Source: Luteibacter yeojuensis
GTDB taxonomy: Bacteria; Pseudomonadota; Gammaproteobacteria; Xanthomonadales; Rhodanobacteraceae
DNA: 64,000 nucleotides
Reading direction: 5' to 3'
Assembly (NCBI RefSeq): GCF_000964085.1
Contig: NZ_JZRB01000030.1
Location: forward strand, 62,001-126,000
Of this stretch, positions 34,682-44,189 are shown piece by piece. The notes under the pieces are model-generated. The model worked only from the letters and a program-made list of their open reading frames with translations. It was not told the origin of the DNA and did no database searches. A program made the translations under genes and the position numbers. Within the stretch, counting starts at the first letter, position 1; the number at the start of each line of letters is the position of its first letter.

Positions 34682-36358
34682 CTAGCGCAACGCGCCCATC
34701 CATACGGCTACCGCCACCGCACCACCATCCGGAATGCCCAGGGCCCGGTCACCCAGGTAGGCAGCGCGCCCGGCGCGCGCCTTCAGCGTGGCGGTTTCCT
34801 CGGCGCCACGGCGTGCGGCGAGGTGCAGTGCCTCGAGCGCCTCGAACGGCGCCATGCCCGCATCCAGCGCGGCCTTGTACGCATCGGCGGCGGGGTAGAG
34901 TGCATCCAGCATCGTGCGGTCGCCGGCCTTCGCGCCGCCGAGCTCCGCGATGGCGTCCGCGGCGGCGGCGAGGGCGGCGTGCCATTGCAGCGGCGTCGGC
35001 TCGGCGACGTCAGTGAGTTCGCGCGCGGCACGCATCAAGCCGGTGGCATAGAAAGGCCCCGAACTGCCGCCAATGGCCTTGCGCATGGCATCGGCCATGT
35101 AGCGCAATGCGCCCTCCGGCGTGTGCCACGCGTGGTCGGGCAGGGCGAGCACGGCTTCGGCACCGCGGCGCATGCTCGCGCCAAGGTCGCCATCGCCGGC
35201 CTTCGCGTCGAGGTCGGTAAGTTCATCTTCGGCAGCGAGCAACGCGTGTGCGGCGGCATGCGCCGCGCGGCGCACGGCATCGCCCCCAGGCGTGGGTGAG
35301 GTGGCCGCAAGGGCATCGCTTGCCGCGGCGGGCACCTCGCGGATGGGCGCCTCGTTGAGCTTTCCACCGCCATGCCATGCGGGCGCATGGGTGGGCGCAT
35401 CGAGCAGGCCTAGCAGCTCGTCGTCCACCTTCAGCAGCGAGAGCGACGCGCCGGGCATGTCGAGCGCGGTGAGGTAGTTGCCACACCACGCGCGTACCAC
35501 GTCGATGCCCTTGCCATGGAGATGGTTGAGCGCACCGCGCAACAGGATGTCGAGTTCCATCGGCGGCGTGGCGCCCAGCCCATTCACGAGCAAGGCGACC
35601 CGCGCACCACGAGCGAGCGCAAGGTCGTCGATGATGGTGGAGAGCACGGTCTCGGCGAGGCTGTCAGCGGGCGCGATGGGGCCTTTGCGCACGCCGGGTT
35701 CGCCATGGATGCCAAGGCCGTATTCGATCTCGTCGTCGCCAAGCGTGAACCCGGGATGGCCCGCAGCCGGCACGGTGCACGAACCGAGCGCCACGCCCAT
35801 GGAGCCAAGCCCACCGGCCGCCCGGCGCCCCATGTCGGCGACCTCGACCACCGTCTTGCCTGCGGCAGCGGCGGCACCCACCACTTTGTGGATAAGCACC
35901 GTACCGGCGATGCCGCGGCGCCGATCGGCGGCCACCGTGTCGCGCAGGGCCACGTCGTCGGCCACGGTCACGATCTCAACGGGAATCCCTTCGCTACGCG
36001 CCATCTCGGCGGCGAGGCCGAAGTTGAGCCGGTCGCCCGTGTAGTTCTTCACCACCAGCACGGCGCCCGCGCTGCCACCCACGGTGCGGATGGCGGCAAG
36101 CACCGCATCCACGCTGGGCGAGGTGAACACATCACCCGCGATGGCGGCCGCGAGCAGGCCTTCCCCGACGTAACCGGCATGCGCCGGCTCGTGGCCGCTA
36201 CCGCCGCCGGAAAGGATGGCCACGGTGGTATTCCCGTCATGCTGCTTGCGTACCACCACATTCTCGTTCGAGAGAAGCGCCTGGCCGGGCGAACGCGCCA
36301 CCGCGCCTTCCAGCATCTCGCGGACGACATGGCGCGGATCGTTGATGATTTTCTTCAT
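34682..36358 (-). CDS. ATP-dependent dihydroxyacetone kinase (DhaK-DhaL fusion)
   Basis: It phosphorylates dihydroxyacetone (and possibly glyceraldehyde) in the cytoplasm. It is a single 558-aa chain of the Citrobacter type, not the PTS-dependent split form. The DhaK half (1-335) has GGGSGHEP and His218 in YGLGIHGEPG, which binds substrate covalently. The DhaL half (about 360-558) has the metal-ATP motif DLDAKAGDGD (382-391) and GGSSGPFYATGL. It is four bases downstream of corA, likely in one transcript. A frameshifted partial copy of its 3' end lies 0.8 kb away. Confidence 0.94.
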   Translation of the reverse strand: MKKIINDPRHVVREMLEGAVARSPGQALLSNENVVVRKQHDGNTTVAILSGGGSGHEPAHAGYVGEGLLAAAIAGDVFTSPSVDAVLAAIRTVGGSAGAVLVVKNYTGDRLNFGLAAEMARSEGIPVEIVTVADDVALRDTVAADRRRGIAGTVLIHKVVGAAAAAGKTVVEVADMGRRAAGGLGSMGVALGSCTVPAAGHPGFTLGDDEIEYGLGIHGEPGVRKGPIAPADSLAETVLSTIIDDLALARGARVALLVNGLGATPPMELDILLRGALNHLHGKGIDVVRAWCGNYLTALDMPGASLSLLKVDDELLGLLDAPTHAPAWHGGGKLNEAPIREVPAAASDALAATSPTPGGDAVRRAAHAAAHALLAAEDELTDLDAKAGDGDLGASMRRGAEAVLALPDHAWHTPEGALRYMADAMRKAIGGSSGPFYATGLMRAARELTDVAEPTPLQWHAALAAAADAIAELGGAKAGDRTMLDALYPAADAYKAALDAGMAPFEALEALHLAARRGAEETATLKARAGRAAYLGDRALGIPDGGAVAVAVWMGALR

Positions 36359-36362
36359 GGGA

Positions 36363-37385
36363 TCAGAACCAACGATTCTTCTTCAGCATGATGAAGATGC
36401 CGCCGACGATGCAGGCGACGACACAGGTGATGGTGGGGTAGGCCCAGGGCTTGTCCAGCTCGGGCATGTGCGCGAAGTTCATGCCATACCAGCTGGTGAT
36501 GAGCGTCGGCGCGGCGAGCATGGCCGCCCAGCCTGCCAGCTTCTTCATCACCTCGTTCTGGCCGAACGTCACCAGCGCCAGGTTCACGCCGATGGCCGCG
36601 CCCAGCATTTCGCGCATGGCCGAGATGCTCTCGTTGACGCGGAACACGTGGTCGTAGATGTCGCGGAAGTACGCGCGCAGCTCGTCGTGGATGAGGTGCG
36701 GATGCAGGCGCACCAGCTGGGCGACGATATCCTGCAGCGGCGCGACCGCAAGCCGCAGGGTCATCAGCTCGCGCTGCATGTCGTACAGGCGCTTGATGGT
36801 CTGGCGGTTGTAGGTCTCGGCGAAGATGTCGTTTTCCAGCTCGTGCAGCTCCTGCCGGAAGTCGCGCACGATGGGCAGGAAGTTGTCGACGATGAAGTCG
36901 AGCACGGCGTAGAGGGCGTAGCTGGGGCCCATGGCCAGCAGGTCGGGCGTCTGCTCGCAGCTGCGCCGCGCCGGCGCGTACGACAGCGAGGCGCCGTGGC
37001 GCACGGTCATGAAATAGCGGCGGCCGAGGAAGATCTGCGTTTCGCCGAAGGCGATGTTGCCGCCCACCAGTTGTGCCGTCTGCGCCACGATGAACAGCGA
37101 ATCGCCGTAGGTTTCGATCTTGGTGCGCTGGTGTGCGAGCTGGGCATCCTCGATGGCCAGGTCGTGCAGGTCGAATTCTTCCTGCAGTTTCAGCAGCAGC
37201 GCCTCGTCGGGCTCGTGCAGGCCCACCCATACGAACGTATCGGGCTCCTTCAGGATGTCGCTGATGGCGTCGATGGTGATGTCGCCGATGCGCTTGCCAT
37301 CGGTCTTGTACGCGACGCAGTTGACGACCATGCCGCTGGCGGCACCAACGGCGGCGGGTTCGGGGATGAGCGGGACGGTAGCCAT
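36363..37385 (-). CDS. corA: Magnesium/cobalt transporter CorA
   Basis: 340 aa. A soluble N-terminal domain is followed by two C-terminal membrane helices with the signature SWYGMNF (GMN at 301-303) and the conserved periplasmic MPELDKPWAYP loop, ending in a basic KKNRW tail. It forms a pentameric Mg2+ channel in the inner membrane. Interior landmarks include YALYAVLDFIVDNFLPI and ENDIF. It leads the unit with the dihydroxyacetone kinase. A second magnesium-related protein, CorC, is encoded 3 kb away. Confidence 0.95.
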   Translation of the reverse strand: MATVPLIPEPAAVGAASGMVVNCVAYKTDGKRIGDITIDAISDILKEPDTFVWVGLHEPDEALLLKLQEEFDLHDLAIEDAQLAHQRTKIETYGDSLFIVAQTAQLVGGNIAFGETQIFLGRRYFMTVRHGASLSYAPARRSCEQTPDLLAMGPSYALYAVLDFIVDNFLPIVRDFRQELHELENDIFAETYNRQTIKRLYDMQRELMTLRLAVAPLQDIVAQLVRLHPHLIHDELRAYFRDIYDHVFRVNESISAMREMLGAAIGVNLALVTFGQNEVMKKLAGWAAMLAAPTLITSWYGMNFAHMPELDKPWAYPTITCVVACIVGGIFIMLKKNRWF

Positions 37386-37602
37386 GGGTCGGGATGATGC
37401 CGTGGGCGGGGTCCGCGGGGCAACGCCGCCTCAGGCCGTGCCTGAGGCGAAGTGAGCGAAGCCCCACGAAGTGGCTGGGGGACAGCCCGATGTGGGCGAG
37501 TAGCTTCTTTTTATACCTTGGGGGCGCGGTGGTTTTGTGACGGGCAAGAACTTACGGCCGCCCGGCCACCGCACCAAGGAACCCATTCAAGGAGCGAAAC
37601 CC

Positions 37603-38997
37603 ATGGCCACTACCCCCGCCCTGCCGAGCCTGCCGTTCGACTACGCCACATGGAAGAAGGACACCTATATTGCCGTCTCCCTCACCGACCCGACCGGACG
37701 CGCCAAGTTCGGCGTGCTCGACAAGGCCGTCGAGGCCTACACGAAGACGCCGTCGCAGGCCACGTTGAAAGCCTTGCACGCCGCGCTCATCGACTGGACG
37801 AGCTATAAGGACAAGAGCGGCGGTGCCGGCGCATGGAAGAAGAGCGAGCGCAACAAGAAGCTGTCCATCACGGCGCTGTTCGCCGCGCTCGAGGGTCACG
37901 GCGATACCGACACCGGCATGGGCATGCCCGACTTCATGGGCGAGGGCATGCTGAATGCCCGGCTGGGTGTGCTTTACCTGTTCGGCAACCTCGCATGCGA
38001 TGAAGGCAAGTACCGCATCGTCACCCATGGGCTGCTCGATCTCAAAGGCAAGGGCAACGGCAGCATCGGCACGGCGGTGAAGCGCACGGCCGAGGCCGCT
38101 GCCTGCCTCATGCCGTTCCCCGCGGGCAGCGCGGAGCGGCAAGCGTCGCGCCACAGCGTCTCCACCGCGCTGCAGGGCATGGCAGCGTCCATCGCCCAGG
38201 CCGTGTTCACCCAGGCCGCCAACGGCGAGGACGACGGCGAGCCGACGAAGGCCGAGGCCATCTGGGAGGCGATCCCGGGTGGCCTCAGGACGGTGTGCGA
38301 CCATATCGCCGAGCGTGTGATGGACGAGATATCGCCGTTCCTCGCCAACGGCGTCGCCGTCACCAAGGGCCTGGCTACGGCGATCCGCCATGGCTGCGAA
38401 CGCTACGTGGTGCATGCGAAGGGCAAGCGCGTGGCACTGCTGCCCGGCGTGCCCACCACGACCATCGACGGCATCAAGCGCGGCATGGATATCGCGCTGG
38501 CCAGTGATGGCTACCACGTGCTGAAAGGGGGTGCGTCGCTTGCCCTCGAGGGCCTGACGGCGGGCATCGCGGGCATCGTTGCCGACGTGGCGTTCTCGGC
38601 GGTCGAGGCGTTGGTTGCCTTCGTGAAGAAGGTGCACGACTTCTATCGCATGCGCATCTTCCTCGGCGAAGCGCGGGCCCTGTGGTTGCAGCGCGACAAG
38701 CCGACATCGCTGCACCGCCAGCCGTACGCATTCAACCGATGGTACCGGCGCACGGCCATGCGCGTGCCGGCCGTGCCCGTGCTGGCACTGAACAGCGGGC
38801 TGTGCGGCGACAAGATGCGCATGCTGTGCATGTTCGCCAACGAAGGCGAGGTGATCACGCAAAAAGCGTTCGACGACGGCGTGGCCTACATCGACCGCAT
38901 CAAGGGGTGGGGCGCCACTTACCTCGCCGAGTGCGGCTACGCCTTCAGCAGCAAGGACCCGCTTGTGGCGGCGTCGCTGGCGCCCGTGAAGGTGTGA
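37603..38997 (+). CDS. Unrecognised 464-aa protein
   Basis: I do not recognise a family. The ATG at 37603 has GGAG eight bases upstream; an upstream in-frame start is weaker. Codon use is like the core genome, supporting a real gene. No signal peptide. Residues ~305-345 contain a Gly/Ala-rich hydrophobic stretch (LALEGLTAGIAGIVADVAFSAVEALVAFV) that could be one or two membrane or pore-like helices; the rest looks soluble and helical. A conserved-looking end has LNSGLCGDKMRMLCMFANEGEV and KGWGATYLAECGYAF. It stands alone, with a 217-base upstream region, and its stop abuts that of the convergent DUF4105 gene with no gap (TGATCA). Effector-like or phage-defence roles are possible but unsupported. 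Confidence 0.75.
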   Translation: MATTPALPSLPFDYATWKKDTYIAVSLTDPTGRAKFGVLDKAVEAYTKTPSQATLKALHAALIDWTSYKDKSGGAGAWKKSERNKKLSITALFAALEGHGDTDTGMGMPDFMGEGMLNARLGVLYLFGNLACDEGKYRIVTHGLLDLKGKGNGSIGTAVKRTAEAAACLMPFPAGSAERQASRHSVSTALQGMAASIAQAVFTQAANGEDDGEPTKAEAIWEAIPGGLRTVCDHIAERVMDEISPFLANGVAVTKGLATAIRHGCERYVVHAKGKRVALLPGVPTTTIDGIKRGMDIALASDGYHVLKGGASLALEGLTAGIAGIVADVAFSAVEALVAFVKKVHDFYRMRIFLGEARALWLQRDKPTSLHRQPYAFNRWYRRTAMRVPAVPVLALNSGLCGDKMRMLCMFANEGEVITQKAFDDGVAYIDRIKGWGATYLAECGYAFSSKDPLVAASLAPVKV

Positions 38998-40197
38998 TCA
39001 ATCGTGCCGGCGGCACAAGCTGGCGAACAGCGCGGCCCAGCAGGGCAGGGCGAACAGCAGCCAGGGCAGGTTCCGCTGCGGGAAATCCGGCCACAGGTGC
39101 AGCAGCAGCCCGATGGCGCATGCGGCAAGGCTGATGCCAGTGACGCGCGAGGCCAGGCGGCTCAGCGGCCGCCCCGCGCGGCGCAGGCGCCAGATGCCCG
39201 GGATGATGAGCAGCGCGAACGGCTGGTAGGCCAGCAGGTTGAAGTTGCCCCACGCGGAGCGGTGCAGCGTCAGCGTCCAGAGGCCGAGCATGAACAGGCC
39301 CGCCACGCCGGCGAACACGGTGAACAGGGTGCCCGCGGCGACGAACACGCCGCGGGCACCGCGGTGGCGCGTGAGGGCGGGCAAGGCCAGCGGTACGGCC
39401 AGCACCAGGCCCGCGATGAGCAGCGGCCAGCGCAGGTCGGGCGCCTTGTCCGGCGGCGGCTGCAACGTGGCGTCGGCCAGGTTGTCTTCCTGCAGCACCA
39501 GCGGCTTGCCATCCACGCTGGTCTTGCGCACCAGCGCCTCCAGTTCCATGGGCAGGAAGGCATCGCGCCATGCCGTCATGGGCTGGTCGGCGAAGGGCCC
39601 GAGGCCGAGATCCATGGCCAGCATGAGCCAGGCCTGGTTGCTCATCAGGCGAGCGGTCTGCTCGCGGTAGGTCATGCCACCCGGCTGCTCCCGCCACTGC
39701 GCGCTCAGTGCGCCACCGAGCGCGCTGTCGAGCGCATCGCGCACGCGGGTGGTGCAGTTGTCGAGGTAATAGTCGTAGTTGTACCCCGCGTTCTCGGGGC
39801 GGATGTTCCAAAGCAGGAACTGGCGCAGCGTTTCTTTCTGCGTCGCGTCGAGGGCGAGCACCTGGCGGTGCACGTAGCGGCCCTCGCCCTTGTAGAACTG
39901 CACATCCGATGCCGTGGTCTCGGCATCCATGCGGTAGGCCATGATGCCGCGCGCGAAATTGAGGATGAAGCCCTTCTGGTCGAAATCGAATACGCCGTAG
40001 TTGAAGGCGATGGCTTCGCCGCTGGCCGGGTCGCGCACTTCCAGTGCGTCATGGCCGAAGCGCTCCCAGTAGATATCGCCCGGGCCATAGGTGAGCAGCG
40101 ACACCTGGATATCCGCCGCCGGCGCGTCGACGATGCCGGCACGGGCCAGCGAGGGTGCGAGGCTCAGGGCGAGCAGGAGGAGCAGGGCGTGGCGCAT
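38998..40197 (-). CDS. DUF4105 (Lnb-like N-terminal periplasmic domain) membrane protein
   Basis: 399 aa. A signal peptide (LLLLLALSLAPSLARA) is followed by the DUF4105 domain (about 25-250) with the candidate catalytic His and Cys in YWERFGHDALEVRDP and YNYDYYLDNCTTRVRDAL. Five or so membrane helices follow in the last 150 residues. DUF4105 is the domain of enterococcal Lnb, which moves an acyl chain within lipoproteins; Gram-negative members are widespread and uncharacterised. This organism should already use Lnt, so the role here is open. Confidence 0.8.
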   Translation of the reverse strand: MRHALLLLLALSLAPSLARAGIVDAPAADIQVSLLTYGPGDIYWERFGHDALEVRDPASGEAIAFNYGVFDFDQKGFILNFARGIMAYRMDAETTASDVQFYKGEGRYVHRQVLALDATQKETLRQFLLWNIRPENAGYNYDYYLDNCTTRVRDALDSALGGALSAQWREQPGGMTYREQTARLMSNQAWLMLAMDLGLGPFADQPMTAWRDAFLPMELEALVRKTSVDGKPLVLQEDNLADATLQPPPDKAPDLRWPLLIAGLVLAVPLALPALTRHRGARGVFVAAGTLFTVFAGVAGLFMLGLWTLTLHRSAWGNFNLLAYQPFALLIIPGIWRLRRAGRPLSRLASRVTGISLAACAIGLLLHLWPDFPQRNLPWLLFALPCWAALFASLCRRHD

Positions 40198-40222
40198 GGT
40201 GCTTCCAGATTGCAGTGGATCA

Positions 40223-40301
40223 TGTAGGAGCCCACTCTGTGGGCGATGGCTTTTTGCGAGGGTGTCGCGAGAAGCTGTCGCGCACGGGGTGCGCTCCTAC
40301 A
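40223..40301. repeat. REPIN-like inverted pair (GTAG type) between corC and the DUF4105 gene
   Basis: TGTAGGAGCCCACTCTGTGG on the left pairs with GGTGCGCTCCTACA on the right; the inner part carries two further GTCGCG steps. The two arms have different second halves (CCCAC versus GCAC), showing mixing of subfamilies. Confidence 0.8.
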
Positions 40302-40317
40302 GGGGCGGCATCGTCGG

Positions 40318-41163
40318 TTAGCCGCCCGTGCGGCTGACGTGGAACTGTTGCACGCGGCGGTCGTCGGCTTCCGTGACGCGGAACAGGAAGCCGCCCACGG
40401 CGATCTCCTCGCCCACGGCGGGCAGGTGGCCGAACTCGGACGTGACCATGCCGCCGATGGTGTCGAACTCCTCGTCGGAGAAGTGCGCACCGGTTTCTTC
40501 GTTGAAATCGGCGATGGGCGTGAGCGCGCTGACCGTGAGGGCGCCGTTGTCGAGCGGCTGCACCAGCACCGGTTCTTCCTCGTCATCGTGCTCGTCGTCG
40601 ATCTCGCCGACGATCTGCTCGAGCACGTCCTCGATGGTGATGAGGCCGGCGACGCCGCCGTATTCGTCCACCACCAGCGCCATGTGGTTGCGCGTGAGGC
40701 GGAACTCCGCCAGCAGCACGTTGAGGCGCATGGACTCGGGGATGAGCACCGCGGGGCGTAGCAGGCCACGGATGTCACTGCATTCGGCGCGGCCGAAGTA
40801 TTTGAGCAGATCCTTCGCGAGCAGGATGCCCAGTACCTCGTCCTTGTCTTCGCCATGCACGGGGAAGCGCGAGTGGCCGGATTCGACCACGGCGGCGAGG
40901 ATATCGGGCAGGGGCGCATCGATGGGGAGGCTGACGATCTGGGCGCGCGGCACCATGACATCGTCGACGCTGAGCTCGGTGACCTTGATGGCACCCTCGA
41001 CCATGGTCAGGGTGTCGTTGGAGAGCAGGCCGTTGGCCTGGGCGGTGCGCAGTTCCTCGATCAGTTCACTGCGGTTGCGCGGCTCGCCGGAAAACAGATG
41101 GCCCAGTCGGTCCCACCACGATCGGTGAGCCGGGCCGTTGGTACTACCAGGGTCCTCGTTCAT
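40318..41163 (-). CDS. corC: CorC/YbeX-type CBS-pair protein (Mg2+/Co2+ efflux-associated)
   Basis: 281 aa, soluble. Two CBS domains occupy about 65-190 (VDDVMVPRAQIVSLP, SRFPVHGEDKDEVLGIL, MALVVDEYGGVAGLITIEDVLEQIVGEI), then the acidic linker DDEHDDEEEP and a C-terminal CorC_HlyC domain (FGHLPAVGEEIAVGGFLFRV). In enterobacteria it is linked to CorA-dependent efflux and ribosome homeostasis. It completes the miaB-ybeZ-ybeY-ybeX order, although REP elements separate it from ybeY. The start follows the usual GSTNGPAHRSWWDRL amphipathic N-terminus. Confidence 0.93.
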   Translation of the reverse strand: MNEDPGSTNGPAHRSWWDRLGHLFSGEPRNRSELIEELRTAQANGLLSNDTLTMVEGAIKVTELSVDDVMVPRAQIVSLPIDAPLPDILAAVVESGHSRFPVHGEDKDEVLGILLAKDLLKYFGRAECSDIRGLLRPAVLIPESMRLNVLLAEFRLTRNHMALVVDEYGGVAGLITIEDVLEQIVGEIDDEHDDEEEPVLVQPLDNGALTVSALTPIADFNEETGAHFSDEEFDTIGGMVTSEFGHLPAVGEEIAVGGFLFRVTEADDRRVQQFHVSRTGG

Positions 41164-41248
41164 TACTCTTTGGTGATCGGCCCCAAGGGGCGGAACCGGC
41201 AGTCTAGCGGAAAAACCGTGACGATTCAGGGAGCCACGGCCGCCATCT

Positions 41249-41313
41249 TGTGGGAGCGCGCTTGCGCGCGATGTACTTGCCGTAACCCCATCGCGCGCAA
41301 GCGCGCTCCCACA
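41249..41313. repeat. REPIN-like inverted pair (GTGG type) between ybeY and corC
   Basis: TGTGGGAGCGCGCTTGCGCG and its reverse complement frame a ~20-base spacer. It lies within the ybeZ-ybeY-corC series on the minus strand, so it may lower downstream expression or be a processing site. Confidence 0.88.
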
Positions 41314-41322
41314 GGCAGGGGT

Positions 41323-41781
41323 TCAGTAGGGGTCTGCGATGCCCAGGCCAGCCAGGATCCGCGTCTCCAGCGCCTCCATGGCCTCCGCTTCCGCATCCTC
41401 GATGTGGTCGAACCCGAGCAGATGCAGCGTGCCGTGGATGGTGAGATGGGCCCAGTGGTCGTTGGGCTTCTTGCCCTGCTCGGCGGCCTCGCGGGCCACG
41501 ACAGGCGCGCAGATGACCAGGTCGCCGATGAGCGGCAGGGCGATGCCCGGGGGCAGGTCGGCCTCGAAGCTGAGCACGTTGGTGGCGTAGTCGCGCCCGC
41601 GGTATTGCAGGTTCAGGGCCTGGCCCTCGGCCGCGTCGACGATGCGGATGGCCACCTCGGTAGCCTTGCGCCGGCGGGCGCCCTTCAGCGCGGCCTCGAC
41701 CCAGTGGCGGAAGCTTGCCGGGGCCGGTATGCCCTTGCGCGAGGCGGTGGCGTAACCCACCGCGACATCGAGCTGGCTCAC
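41323..41781 (-). CDS. ybeY: Endoribonuclease YbeY (rRNA maturation)
   Basis: 152 aa. Metal-binding H3 motif at the C-terminus: His116, His120 and His126 in [13 protein letters not shown], matching the single-strand endonuclease that processes the 16S rRNA 3' end and takes part in ribosome quality control. [20 protein letters not shown] is the other family segment. Its start overlaps the phoH-like stop by four bases, so both are co-translated. Confidence 0.95.
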   Translation of the reverse strand: MSQLDVAVGYATASRKGIPAPASFRHWVEAALKGARRRKATEVAIRIVDAAEGQALNLQYRGRDYATNVLSFEADLPPGIALPLIGDLVICAPVVAREAAEQGKKPNDHWAHLTIHGTLHLLGFDHIEDAEAEAMEALETRILAGLGIADPY

Positions 41782-42761
41782 GGGCCTTCGTCCTGCTTTT
41801 GCTCGAACGCCTCGTACGCGCGGACGATCTTCGCCACCAGCGGGTGGCGCACCACGTCGCGGCTGGTGAAGAAGGTGAAGCTGATGCCGTCGACGCCGCG
41901 CAGCACCTCGATGGCGTGGCGCAAGCCCGAGCGGACATTGCGGGGCAGGTCGACCTGCGAGACGTCACCGGTGATGACCGCCACCGACCCGAAGCCGATG
42001 CGGGTGAGGAACATTTTCATCTGCTCGACGGTGGTGTTCTGCGCTTCGTCGAGGATGACGTACGAATCGTTGAGGGTGCGCCCGCGCATATAGGCGAGCG
42101 GCGCGATCTCGATCACGTTGCGCTCGATGAGCTTGGCCACCTTTTCGAAGCCGACCATCTCGTACAGGGCGTCGTACAGCGGGCGCAGGTACGGGTCGAT
42201 CTTCTGGCTGAGGTCGCCGGGCAGGAAGCCGAGCTTTTCGCCGGCCTCCACGGCCGGGCGCACCAGCAGGATGCGCTGCACGCGGCTGGCCTCGAGCGCT
42301 TCGACCGCGCTGGCCACGGCGAGGTAGGTCTTGCCCGTGCCCGCGGGGCCCACGCCGAAGTTGATGTCGTGCGTGTTGATGGCGTGCAGGTAGCGGGCTT
42401 GGTTGGGGCCGCGGCCCTTGATGACGCCACGCTTCACCTTGATGACCACTTCCTGCGCCGACTCGGCGGCCTGCGCATTCAGGGCGTCGATGCCGGATTC
42501 CGCCAGGCGCAGGTTGATGACCTGGCCGTTGAGCGTCTCGGTGGCCGTGGCGTCGTACAGCGAGCGCAGCACCTGCTCGCCGGCCTTGGCCGAGGCTTCG
42601 TCGCCGATGACACGGAAGATGTTGCCGCGGTGGTCGATCTCGATGCCAAGGCGCAGCTCGATCTGCCGGATGTGCTCGTCGAGCGGGCCGCACAGGTTGG
42701 CAAGGCGGGCGTTGTCCTCGGGATCGAGGGCGAAATCGTGCTGGCTAAGGCCTTGGTTCAT
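41778..42761 (-). CDS. ybeZ: PhoH-like ATPase YbeZ
   Basis: 327 aa. Walker A GPAGTGKT (138-145), Walker B-like [10 protein letters not shown] and the PhoH segment [25 protein letters not shown]. The N-terminal part (about 40-110) resembles a KH-like RNA-binding domain. It is an RNA-linked partner of YbeY, with which it overlaps by four bases. It follows miaB across a perfect palindromic REPIN. Confidence 0.94.
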   Translation of the reverse strand: MNQGLSQHDFALDPEDNARLANLCGPLDEHIRQIELRLGIEIDHRGNIFRVIGDEASAKAGEQVLRSLYDATATETLNGQVINLRLAESGIDALNAQAAESAQEVVIKVKRGVIKGRGPNQARYLHAINTHDINFGVGPAGTGKTYLAVASAVEALEASRVQRILLVRPAVEAGEKLGFLPGDLSQKIDPYLRPLYDALYEMVGFEKVAKLIERNVIEIAPLAYMRGRTLNDSYVILDEAQNTTVEQMKMFLTRIGFGSVAVITGDVSQVDLPRNVRSGLRHAIEVLRGVDGISFTFFTSRDVVRHPLVAKIVRAYEAFEQKQDEGP

Positions 42762-42783
42762 GGGACTCTGGTCTGGGTGGTTT

Positions 42784-42829
42784 TGTGGGAGCGCGCTTGC
42801 GCGCGATCGCGCGCAAGCGCGCTCCCACA
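42784..42829. repeat. Perfect 46-base REP palindrome between miaB and ybeZ
   Basis: Two REP units of 23 bases, each beginning TGTGGGAGCGCGCTTGCGCG, meet head to head with no spacer, giving a fully self-complementary sequence centred at 42806/42807. It could form a cruciform or a very strong RNA stem in the miaB-ybeZ transcript. Confidence 0.92.
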
Positions 42830-42839
42830 GGGACGAGGC

Positions 42840-44189
42840 TCACGAGGCGAGCGCGACCTCATCGTCGAGCCGCACGCGCCCGCGCAACGAGTTGCTCATG
42901 GCCTCGGTGATCACCACGTCGACGAACTGGCCGATCATGCGCGCATGGCCGGGGAAGTTCACGTAGCGCATGTTTTCGGTGCGGCCCGTCATCTCGCTGG
43001 CGTTCTTGCGGCTGGGCTTTTCGACCAGCACGCGTTGCACCGTGCCCACCATGGCCTCGTTGATCTTGCGGGCGTTCTCGTTGATGGCGGCCTGCAGGCG
43101 GGTGAGGCGGGCATGCTTTTCGTCGCTGGGGGTATCGTCGGCGAGGTTGGCCGCCGGGGTACCCGGGCGCGAGGAGAAGATGAAGCTGAAGCTCTGGTCG
43201 AAGCCCACGTCGTCGATGAGCTTCATGGTCTTCAGAAAATCGTCTTCGGTCTCGCCGGGGAAGCCCACGATGAAATCGGACGAGATGCAGATATCCGGCC
43301 GCACGGCACGCAGCTTGCGGATCTTCTGCTTGAATTCCAGCGCCGTGTAGCCACGCTTCATGGCCGCCAGGATGCGATCGGAGCCGGCCTGGACGGGCAG
43401 GTGCAGGAAGTTGCACAGCTGCGGCACGTTGGCGTAGGCCTCGATCAGCGAATCGGAGAACTCCAGCGGGTGCGAGGTGGTGAAGCGGATGCGGCCGATG
43501 CCCTCGATCTGCGCGATGGCGTGGATGAGCACGGCCAGGTCGGCGATGCCGCCGTCGTGCATGGGGCCACGGTAGGCGTTGACGTTCTGGCCCAGCAGGT
43601 TCACTTCGCGCACGCCCTGCTCGGCGAGCTGCGCCACCTCGACGATGACATCGTCGAACGGGCGGCTGATCTCCTCGCCGCGGGTATAGGGCACCACGCA
43701 ATACGAGCAGTACTTCGAGCAGCCTTCCATGATGGAGACGAAGGCGGTGGGGCCCTCGGCGCGCGGCTCGGGCAGGCGGTCGAACTTCTCGATCTCCGGG
43801 AAGCTGATGTCCACCTGCGATTTGCCGGTGTGGCGCTGGGCCTCGATCATCTCAGGCAGGCGGTGCAGGGTCTGCGGGCCGAACACCAGGTCGACGTACG
43901 GGGCGCGCTTGAGGATGGCATCGCCCTCCTGCGAGGCGACGCAGCCGCCCACGCCGATGAGCACCGGCTTGCCGTTCTTCTTGTGCTCCTTCCACTTGCC
44001 GAGCTGGCTGAAGACCTTTTCCTGGGCCTTCTCGCGGATGGAGCAGGTGTTGACCAGGATGACGTCGGCTTCGGCCTCGTCGTGGGTGAGTTCGAGCCCA
44101 TGCGACGCGCGCAGCACGTCGGCCATCTTGGCCGAGTCGTACTCGTTCATCTGGCAGCCGTGGGTCTTGATGAAAAGCTTGCCGCTCAT
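42840..44189 (-). CDS. miaB: tRNA-2-methylthio-N6-isopentenyladenosine37 methylthiotransferase
   Basis: 449 aa radical-SAM enzyme that adds the methylthio group at A37 of tRNAs reading UNN codons. The N-terminal UPF0004 cluster has Cys12, Cys49 and Cys83 (auxiliary 4Fe-4S). The radical-SAM CxxxCxxC is Cys157, Cys161 and Cys164 ([17 protein letters not shown]). The C-terminal TRAM domain runs from about 380 ([30 protein letters not shown]). It is upstream of ybeZ-ybeY-corC as in E. coli and many relatives. Confidence 0.97.
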   Translation of the reverse strand: MSGKLFIKTHGCQMNEYDSAKMADVLRASHGLELTHDEAEADVILVNTCSIREKAQEKVFSQLGKWKEHKKNGKPVLIGVGGCVASQEGDAILKRAPYVDLVFGPQTLHRLPEMIEAQRHTGKSQVDISFPEIEKFDRLPEPRAEGPTAFVSIMEGCSKYCSYCVVPYTRGEEISRPFDDVIVEVAQLAEQGVREVNLLGQNVNAYRGPMHDGGIADLAVLIHAIAQIEGIGRIRFTTSHPLEFSDSLIEAYANVPQLCNFLHLPVQAGSDRILAAMKRGYTALEFKQKIRKLRAVRPDICISSDFIVGFPGETEDDFLKTMKLIDDVGFDQSFSFIFSSRPGTPAANLADDTPSDEKHARLTRLQAAINENARKINEAMVGTVQRVLVEKPSRKNASEMTGRTENMRYVNFPGHARMIGQFVDVVITEAMSNSLRGRVRLDDEVALAS

